Positions 57,111 to 64,000 of a DNA stretch of 64,000 bases are shown here, piece after piece (within the stretch, counting starts at the first letter, position 1; the number at the start of each line of letters is the position of its first letter). The DNA is taken from contig JARBJD010000141.1 of NCBI GenBank assembly GCA_033064195.1, positions 1 to 64,000 of the forward strand, in the 5' to 3' direction. The translations under genes were made by a program, and so were the position numbers. This DNA comes from Blattamonas nauphoetae. Lineage: Eukaryota; Preaxostyla; Oxymonadida. A model generated the notes under the pieces. The model saw only the letters and a list, made by a program, of their open reading frames with translations. It was not told the origin of the DNA and searched no databases.

Positions 57111-58182
57111 TTGGTGCAGTGGCTGAATATGATGTTCGACTTTCCGAATCTGGTATCGTCGCTCTTACACGGTTCGTATCTGTCGCGGCACACGATCTCC
57201 ACCTCTCTTCTGTTCAAGATCCGGAAGATCTTCACTCTGAAGAACCAGTCTCCACAGACCCTCCTGACTGACTGTGTGCTCTCCTTTTCTGAACATTCAC
57301 ACGTTTCATTTATCGTTTCCAACAGTCATCGCTCTTCTTTCTTTTCGTTGCTGATTCTGCTCTACCATATTCACAGCAGGCAGCATTTGGGATGTGCAGT
57401 GGATCTGTCTCCACATGTCCAGCAAGTGACGCTCCATGACATGCCGAGCCGAAGACGGGTGTCGAAGATGAGCGAAGAACTGTCAAAACGGGATGGTCCC
57501 AAAAGTGGTGATATCGGACAAATTGACGAAGAAAACATCTCAGAAGACGGAGAGAGTGCAAACGACACTCGTTTTAGTGACAAGCAGGACATTTAGAGTG
57601 AGGAGCTGATCCAAGTTTGTGTTGCTCACCTTCTTGTCTTCTATTGACATTATTCGGTCTCTCTCGACTTTTCATCGTTTTTTGCCTTCAATTTGTCTCT
57701 TTTCATTTTGAATTCACACTCATTTTTCACAGGACCAGCTTCGGATGAGCGATCTGGAATTTGGGCGATTGAGTGGCGGTCTTGTGCATTCCCGCTCCGA
57801 AAACGACGCTGAATGGGAAGGAACAGACGTACTGTGGGAACAGCGTGAGATTGGAGTGATGTTGGAAATGGAGAAAGAGCGATGGTTGGAACGAACAAAT
57901 CGAAGCGATGTGCTGGACACCGAACCATGTCCCGACTCAGATTCGCCTCATTCGCATCGCTCATCGCCCTCAACACCGCCTCGCCCTCAACACCGCCTCG
58001 CCCTCAACACCGCCTCGCCCTCAACACCGCCTCGCCCTCAACACCGCCTCACCCTCAACACCGCCTCACCCTCAACACCGCCTCACCCCCAACACCGCCT
58101 CGCCCTCAACACCGCCTCACCCTCAACACCGCCTCACTACCATGGGTCGGCATGTCCTCCTCCAAAAACCCGTGTCATATGA
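57111..58182 (+). other. Uncertain host reading frames running into a minisatellite
   Basis: 57111-57596 (161 codons) has a charged, hydrophilic second half (SKMSEELSKRDGPKSGDIGQ, DEENISEDGESANDT) that looks coding. After a gap with a TTTTTCACAG acceptor-like site at about 57725-57733, a frame from 57745 (MSDLEFGRLSGGLVHSRSEN, then WEQREIGVMLEMEKERW) continues in similar style and enters the 17-bp repeat. One gene with an intron is possible, but the first frame ends in a stop just before any obvious donor. No family recognised. Confidence 0.35.
57967..58139. repeat. 17-bp GC-rich minisatellite, about ten copies
   Basis: Unit CTCAACACCGCCTCGCC with G/A and A/C variants, in tandem. Because 17 is not a multiple of 3, all three forward frames read the same 17-residue periodic peptide (SPSTPPRPQHRLALNTA, rotated). 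It ends exactly where the CCATGGG-family terminus begins. Confidence 0.9.
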
Positions 58183-58200
58183 TAGGACACGGGTTTTTGG
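58162..58200. other. Perfect hairpin inside the CCATGGG-family left end
   Basis: CCAAAAACCCGTGTC (58162-58176) and its exact reverse complement (58186-58200) are separated by nine bases, giving a 15-bp perfect stem. It lies 4 bases inside the 19-bp terminal repeat, so a role in end recognition is possible. Confidence 0.75.
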
Positions 58201-58360
58201 CGCTTAATTAGGCGATGAGAGGGTTCGGATCAAAAAAGCATGTAGATGAAGTGAGACGATGTGTAGCATATATTTTCTGACACAAAATTCAGTTTTATGT
58301 TCATTTTTGACGAATCAGTAGCGAAAAGGACGAACCAAGTTCGATCAGGGCAATTTAAAA

Positions 58361-58460
58361 CAGTGTTGTCGGGCCCTTTGATTTGACTTAAGTCACGAGA
58401 AAATGACTTAGATCGAAGTCACGGCTGGAAATGACTTAGTTCTAAGTCACCGTCTTCCAT
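58361..58460. other. Candidate left terminus of the hAT element
   Basis: CAGTGTTGTCGGGCCC is a typical hAT-style end, followed by several GACTTA/AAGTCA sub-terminal motifs (GACTTAAGTCA near 58384, GACTTAG near 58406 and 58434). The preceding 8-mer is ATTTAAAA. No matching inverted end with that 8-mer was found to the right of the transposase, so the right end is probably lost. Confidence 0.45.
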
Positions 58461-58849
58461 ACGTGAATTTCTGAGAGAAAAATCGAGGATCACGGATGAA
58501 GTCATGAATATCAAGTATGAACAACTCTTTCACACAATCTTTTGGCAGAGACACATCATTACAAACGAAAATAGAGACATGTAGCAGAGAGAAGTGCGGA
58601 CAAAGCAGAACAAAACGTGACACAAGCCACAGCGACCATTCAGATAAATCGCCGTGATATAGTCAGAAAAAGGGGTTTTCCATCCGAGATGAGCACTCCA
58701 CAGACGAGAGTCGGCGATTTGGGAATTTGAGTAGTCATGAGAGAATCCGCCAGGACAAAAATTGTTGGATTGTTTTGTCGATCCATCGGAAGGTTGCTGA
58801 CCACCGTGATGGAATCACCGAGAGATACGATGTCAAGAACTGGATATAA

Positions 58850-59444
58850 TAGTGGTGTCCCCAATACGTTCGATGTCAACAATTCGTGCTTTTTTCTGGA
58901 ATTATCACTTTTGGTCAAACTAAGACAAAAATAAAATTTTCGAATTTTCTTCCCACTGGATCCTGAGAAAACCTCAAAACACGCTATACAGCGAAACGCC
59001 ACACATTTTCCAAACTTTCGACGATCATTTTTCCATATCCAGACATCCGTTTGAGACCGAAGAAAAAGCAATATTTTCGTAAACATATCGATAAAAGACA
59101 CTCAAAAAAATAAAAAATTTTTTCCCATGATATTTTTCTGGGCGAAAAACAGCCTTTTTTCATATCGTCCCAGATACCCATGATTTTTTTTCCAATTTAT
59201 TTCAAAATGTTCATTTCACCAAACAAACGTTTCAGTGGAAAATTTCATCAAAATCAGTTCACAGGTTGTGAAGTTATGACGAGAACACATGAAAAAAGTG
59301 GTTGAAAAGAGCTATTGTGAGGATTTTTTGGGATCCAGTGGGAAGAAAACTCTAAAATTTTATTTTTTTCTTAGTTTGACCAAAAGTGATCATTCCAGAA
59401 AAAAGCACGAATTGTTGACATGCAACGTATTGGTGACGCCACTA
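58850..59444. mobile_element. TAGTGG/CCACTA MITE, copy 2 (595 bp, 3-bp TSD)
   Basis: The ends TAGTGGTGTCCCCAA and TTGGTGACGCCACTA are flanked by TAA at 58847-58849 and 59445-59447. It aligns along its whole length with 30231-30828. No coding capacity. It lies between the candidate hAT end and the hAT transposase gene. Confidence 0.88.
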
Positions 59445-59449
59445 TAAAG

Positions 59450-60137
59450 TCGAAAAAGGAAACACTTCCATACCTGACAGTTCTAGAAGTGCTTGAAAGA
59501 AAGAGACGTCGGAGATCACCATATTTTGGTGATGAAGACTAAAGAGCACTTTCTGACACTTCTAGTCAATCCCTCACAACTTTGTGAGTCATTTTCGTCA
59601 ATTTGAATGTATCCCAATAGACACGCAGTCCTGATGCTGAAAAAATGGTGATTGTGAAACGAGTGAAAAAAAACATCTACTCTGAGTCTTCTACTCCCCT
59701 CAAAACCAGAGATGGCGAGAGTTCTTGTGGGAAAACGCGAGGAAAAACGATATTGGCATCGACATGTCTCTTCTTCTCTGAAGAGTGGTGCGTCCTTTTG
59801 GTTTGATTTCGATGAGATGTCGTGTTTCTGAAAAAGGACTGAAGAGGGAGTTGATTGTAATTGAGAATCAGACCTCTGACAATTCCTATTATCAATTCTT
59901 GACGACACAACATCAAGAATGATTGTTGACGCGAAATGGAAAGAGTTGGTGAGAGGGAGGAAATACATCTTCCAGATCATTTCATCTGTAGAAAGGTGAC
60001 TAAGAAAGAGAGGAAACACAAAATGAACGCTATGACTCGCGAAACAGTGTTGATCTCTCACAATTCGCATAAATCAAGACTTAAGGGACACCCAAGCATC
60101 TTCTCCTTTCTGTGAAATGAAATGACTTAATCAATCC
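59450..60137. other. Gene-less stretch downstream of the hAT transposase
   Basis: A 184-codon minus-strand frame (59516-60070) is Phe/His/Ser-rich with no recognisable domain. Probably untranslated interior of the hAT element. Confidence 0.35.
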
Positions 60138-62227
60138 TCAAACTTCCCACTCGACACAATCGTCTCCGTGGTACCATACATCATCTTCACTATCTTCTGT
60201 TTCGTCAACACTGGCATCGGTCTCTTTTCGTCCGAGACAAAAATCTTGATTCTTTGAAAAATTTGGTTTTTCATCAGCCTTCTGCGGTTTGTTCAGTTCT
60301 TTATAACAAGTTACGATCCTTGATACTTGCTCTGCAGTGAGAGTCTCCGGTCCACACACGGCTCTCAGAACTGTGTTCAAATTCTTTGACTGCAGTCTGT
60401 TGCGAAGTCTAGTCTTGACTCTTTAATGCAGCGAATAGTCTTTCCGCTGCAACGCTTGTAGTTGGTACCGTGAGATAGACAATCGCCAATAATCCGATCG
60501 ATGGATAATTGCGGTGGATTTCTTTGTCGTTTGCGATATATTGTGCCAGTTCTCTTTCTGAGGTGGTGACAACGTTCAGCCTTTTCAATGTCTGGGCTAG
60601 TACAGTCCATTCAGCTTCAACGTTTTCGCGATTTGTGGTTCGTGGGAAAAGGACTCTGAATTGTGAAAAGACATGTCCCGCATTGATAGAAAAGTCACGG
60701 TATAGTCCTTGAGCCAGTCCGAACTGTAAAAACTCAAATCCAACCAGTTCGGACGAGGGGGGAAAACGATCAACAATTTGTTTGAGAACACTTTCGAAGA
60801 GAATAGCTGCTCGCTCCTCCTGTTGGCTTTCAAGTGTGATGTCAAATGGTGGGAGGAGATCAGCAAGTTGAATGCGTTTCTGTTTTAATGTCTTCAGATA
60901 CGATCTTTTCATCTTTGCTTCCCTTAGCGCAGAGGAACAATCGAAGACGAGGTTGTGGAGCTGCCAAAGATCAAACGTAGTGCTCTGCATTTCGCGTGAA
61001 GCTTGCGATAGAGTTTGAAGAATCGAATCGAGAATGGACACATCGGAAACAAAACTCCAAGACATCCCATTCAGCAATTCCCTCCCTCTCTCATCTTCAC
61101 AGAATTTTGAATCGTTCAGGAGAAGGATGATAGATCTGAATTCATTGAGGACAAGAGAGATACACTTCGACAAACTGAGCCACCTCGTCACGACTACATC
61201 CACCAGAGCGGAATGGTTTCCGGGTTCGTTTTGTTGTATTTCCGCAAATCTTGCTTTTCTTTTGGAGTGATGAGCGATGTAGTCGAAAGTCTGTCTGAGT
61301 TGCTTAACGACTTCACCAAACAACCCCTTGGCTTGATGAATGTGGGGGACAAGTAAGAGAGCGAGCCTGTGCGCAGCACAATGGGTGGTAATAGGTGAAG
61401 GAATGAGGGCCCGAAGTTGTGCGGCAACTCCATTGTGGGTCCCAATCATGGAATTTGCACCATCCGATGCAAATCCAACCATCTTCTGAAGATCGATTCC
61501 ATTCCGATCAAGGAGGTCTACAATCACTCGGAACATCTCATCAGATGTCGATCCAGCAGAACCCATTTGTTGCAGTCCCAGGAGATGACATTGGATTCGA
61601 TCCCCGTCCCAAAATTGTGCGATCACTGCCAACTGACAGCAATGCACACTATCTGTCGCTTCATCGACAATCAGTGAATAGCATGGTGCCGTGCGGAGTT
61701 GGTGAAGTTTATCTTGATTTAGAACTTCCCCAATTGACTGAGTTAATCGCATTTGAGCGTCCCTTGACGTGAACTGCGGTTCTGTTCCTCCATGTTCTGA
61801 TGAGGTTTTGTTCCAAAGTGTGATCAATGAAGGTAGTTTCGAAAGTGCTATTTCCTCCCTCAATATCCAATGAAGCTGTTGGATTCGCTGAATCAATGTT
61901 TTGTCTTTCTTCTTCCCAATTGCTTCCATCATCTTGCCTAGTCTATTCTCAGCCTGCATCATCGATCGACCGAGTGATGAATAGTGACTCTGTGATGTCA
62001 CATGTTGCAAGATAGTTTTTATTTAAATCGACTCTGATCGGGGTGTGAATGAGGTGGTCCATGTGACCACCTCTTTTCGGAATCCATTCATTACAGATTC
62101 TGCAAATAAGACCAATTCCATCTTTATTGATCCAGACAGATTCCTGCGATTCATTCGACATGCGACTTGGTTGAGCGAACATTGCGTCACGAACCTGTTT
62201 GGATGGAACGTACTCTTTTCCTTGCAT
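60138..62227 (-). CDS. hAT-superfamily transposase with zinc finger, about two frame breaks
   Basis: N-terminal frame 62227-61949 holds a finger-like ICRICNEWIPKRGGHMDHLIH. The main frame 62010-60409 (533 codons, first codon TTG, so it is not a real start) carries SLIVDEATD (D116), GFASDGANSMIG (D183), THCAAHRLAL (C211, H214), VVVTRWLSLSK and the C-terminal hAT dimerisation region YPSIGLLAIVYLTVPTTSVA, then AAERLFAALKSQD. The final KTRLRNRLQSKNLNTVLRA lies in another frame and continues in 60138-60380. One-base changes near 62015 (an A-run) and 60407 therefore split an otherwise complete gene. It would excise and insert hAT elements with 8-bp TSDs. Inactive if the breaks are real. Confidence 0.85.
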
Positions 62228-62582
62228 TGCTGAAGTTGTTTGTAAAGCTGGACTGTAAATGTCTCAAAAAGCTTTCATGTCCTATGGTTTGAGCCCGATT
62301 GAGGATTGTCCTATCGTGTCCTATGGTGGGTGGATCGACAGCTTTTGGACAACTTTCGCAATTTTACTCAAAATAACGTGAAAAAACACTAATGAAAAGA
62401 TTCTAAAACAGAAAATGTGCTTAATTCTCACATCTTTCTCCTTATTTTTCTTTTTCGCTTTTCACTGTCAGTCGAAGCAGGAGACCGGTTCAATTCCTGT
62501 CATCAGCACTTTTATCTAAATTGTCCTCCTCTTTTTGGCTGTCCTATAGGACAGGACAGGTAGGACATGCCGACCCATGGTA

Positions 62583-62718
62583 ACTGGACGATTGGCGGCC
62601 ATTCCAGAATCTGTTCGTCGGCACCAGCAATCACAGAATTCCCAACATCCGAGGGGAGTCCGCAGAAATGAGTTTGGAGGCATTCGAGAGAGGTCGCTTC
62701 GACGCGTCATTTGAGATC
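62583..62718 (-). other. Conserved segment downstream of an ARM-like gene
   Basis: The minus strand reads ATSLECLQTHFCGLPSDVGN followed by SVIAGADEQILEWPP, in the same frame as the upstream ARM-like gene but after two stop codons. It matches the segment after the 19759-20832 gene. The CCATGGG-family right end cuts it off at 62580. Confidence 0.45.
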
Positions 62719-64000
62719 TCAATCTTCAGTGAATTCCACATTCGATCCCAGCAACTGTGAGAAAAAGTGACAATTCTTGACAACATGGCCGCCATAATAT
62801 CCGTTCTTGTCGCGTTTCATCGACTGTTCGAGTGTGTCTTCGAAGCCTTCCGAAAACAGAGCTTGTATCATCCGTTTTGCAGATTGGGCAACTTCTGCAC
62901 TTTTCCTCTTCCATTCTCTCAGCGAACTGTTGATGTTCAAGAGGGTAGTCCAGAGATCACCATCATTTTCGATGAACGAGAGACAACTTGAGAATGCCAT
63001 CGCAATCGGAGATGCGAGCACAAATTCCAATGTTGGACGATGAAATGGACATATTTGAATGTGGTTGAGCAATAGAGACATGAACGAGTCGAATAAGTCT
63101 CCATTGAGGATGAACCGATTTGAGATCAGAAATGTCACAAATTGAGACGATGGGACCACGACCTTCTGAAAGATCATCTCACGATGGTTGAATATGTCGA
63201 TTGCAGCAGTGATGCGAAGGTTTCTGGGTGAGGATGGAAGGGTGAGTTTGGCAAAACTGGCGATGATTTTGGTCAGACGGCTGATGATCTTTTCATTTCC
63301 TGCGATTGGCAGCGTGTGAGGTTGAACAGTCGCAAAGACGGTGGGGATGAGATCTGTTTCCACCAGATTAGTGAGAAGTGCTGGTGATGATCTAGGTCAG
63401 AATTTTTGACATCATTCAAAAGTCCGAAGACCAACATTCAAAACTATACTCCTCTCTTGGTTGAGAAAAGAATCAACCTTTCTCTAGAATTGGTGGATGA
63501 CATGATTGAATAATCTTTTAGAAATCTTTGATCAAGCTGCGACTAGAGTGGTTAATTCCTTTTTTTGAATGTTGGTCTTCGGACTTTTGAATGATGTCAA
63601 AAATTCTGACCCATCTCTGTGCTGTTCGGTAGAGGAACGATAACGCTGCTGCGACCACCGTCGAGTGGGGACATGACAGCAGAGTTAGAATGCTCTCTAC
63701 AAAGCCAGAAGGTGATCCAGCAGAAGAGGGGACGAGGTCAGTCACGAGTTTAGCTGCAAGATCTTTCTCGTAGAGAAATTTCGGTTTCAGGTTCTCCAAG
63801 AATCGGACAGCTCTGTCTTGAAGGGCAATGTTAAATGGATATTCAGCTTTCACGAGGGCTACAAGCGAACAGTAAACGGCTGATTTCTCATCAAATGACA
63901 TTTTAGAGTTCGCATCGAAATTGAGGAATGGTTCATGCAATGTGTCGGTACTCGAATGTGGTTCGGATGAAGAAAGCAAACCAACATCATTGGATACGTT
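62719..64000 (-). pseudogene. ARM-like family gene interrupted by a small MITE, start beyond the window
   Basis: Minus-strand frames 63979-63614 and 63393-62719 align with the 19759-20832 protein from NDVGLLSSSEP (window edge) through HEPFLNFDANS, PSSAGSPSGFVESILTLLS, REMIFQKVVVPSSQFVTFL, PTLEFVLASPIAMAFSSCL and EGFEDTLEQ to the stop at 62719. The N-terminus continues off the window. Leaving out the 219-bp element and one AGAT copy, the two frames join and give 13 residues between the conserved Tyr and LVE/TD, the same number as in the intact paralogue. Apart from the insertion the gene looks intact, so the insertion is recent. Confidence 0.75.
63394..63612. mobile_element. Small MITE with ~50-bp near-perfect TIRs (219 bp, AGAT TSD)
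   Basis: GGTCAGAATTTTTGACATCA at 63395 is inverted up to 63611; the arms match for about 50 bases, through CATTCAAAAGTCCGAAGACC and beyond. The flanking AGAT (read on the coding strand of the host gene) is present on both sides. No other copy in the window. Superfamily unassigned. Confidence 0.85.

Larger units (their letters stand above)
58140..62580. mobile_element. Candidate 4.4-kb TIR element with TA TSD, containing other insertions
   Basis: The left terminus CCATGGGTCGGCATGTCCT (58140-58158) is exactly inverted at the right terminus (62562-62580). TA lies immediately outside both ends (58138-58139 and 62581-62582). A third occurrence starts at 53356, also after TA. The right 330 bases are shared with 53356-53690. 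The interior holds a hAT transposase gene and a TAGTGG MITE, which could be cargo or later insertions. Two independent termini in chance opposition is the alternative. Confidence 0.5.

Noticed and set aside
57967-58139. CRISPR-like array
   Set aside because: Contiguous 17-bp tandem units without spacers in a eukaryotic setting; a minisatellite.
59516-60070. 184-codon minus-strand frame
   Set aside because: No domain; Phe/Ser/His-rich; likely untranslated interior of the hAT region.
58361-62250. Complete hAT element with defined ends
   Set aside because: Only the left-type terminus was found; no inverted right terminus or matching 8-bp TSD, so full boundaries cannot be claimed.

Overview
The window looks like a chromosome end from an anaerobic protist of the oxymonad/Preaxostyla kind (Blattamonas- or Monocercomonoides-like). 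That placement is an inference from remembered protein families: very long Ser/Thr-rich parallel beta-helix surface proteins, one of which ends in a membrane segment and a kinase-like domain, and a lineage-restricted helical family (called ARM-like below). The left edge is a C-rich telomere-like array. The right edge is only the window edge and cuts a gene.

Layout. 1-565 is the telomeric array. 566-18869 holds three minus-strand beta-helix genes or gene remnants, all pointing at the telomere; the outermost is cut by the array, carries a recent ~950-bp internal tandem duplication and has many frame breaks. 19759-29364 is the best-preserved host block: two divergent ARM-like paralogues with a 123-bp shared upstream region, then an intact 2347-residue beta-helix/TM/pseudokinase protein. 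29941-32254 is a shattered beta-helix gene carrying two inserted elements, with a third just beyond. 32877-33990 is a degenerate ~140-bp tandem array. From ~34.9 kb on the window is mostly transposon ground: a pogo-like element with 199-bp terminal inverted repeats (TIRs), a decayed hAT-like gene, a Merlin-like element whose transposase is fused to an OTU protease-like domain, a second decayed pogo-like element in a nested stack, and a hAT transposase inside a candidate 4.4-kb TA-flanked unit. The right end is a further ARM-like gene, interrupted by a small MITE and cut by the window.

Mobile elements are the most solid part of the reading, because target-site duplications (TSDs) and TIRs can be read directly: 8-bp TSDs for three copies of one CAGG/CCTG MITE family, 8-bp TSDs for both the Merlin element and a Merlin-type MITE, TA for both pogo elements, and 3-bp TSDs for a ~600-bp TAGTGG/CCACTA family. 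Several insertions lie inside beta-helix or ARM-like genes, so these families serve as landing ground for transposons near this telomere.

Limits. Many host genes change frame repeatedly. Some changes may be true decay and some may be single-base errors in a long-read assembly; the sequence alone cannot separate these. Organism, families and domains were judged by eye without searches.
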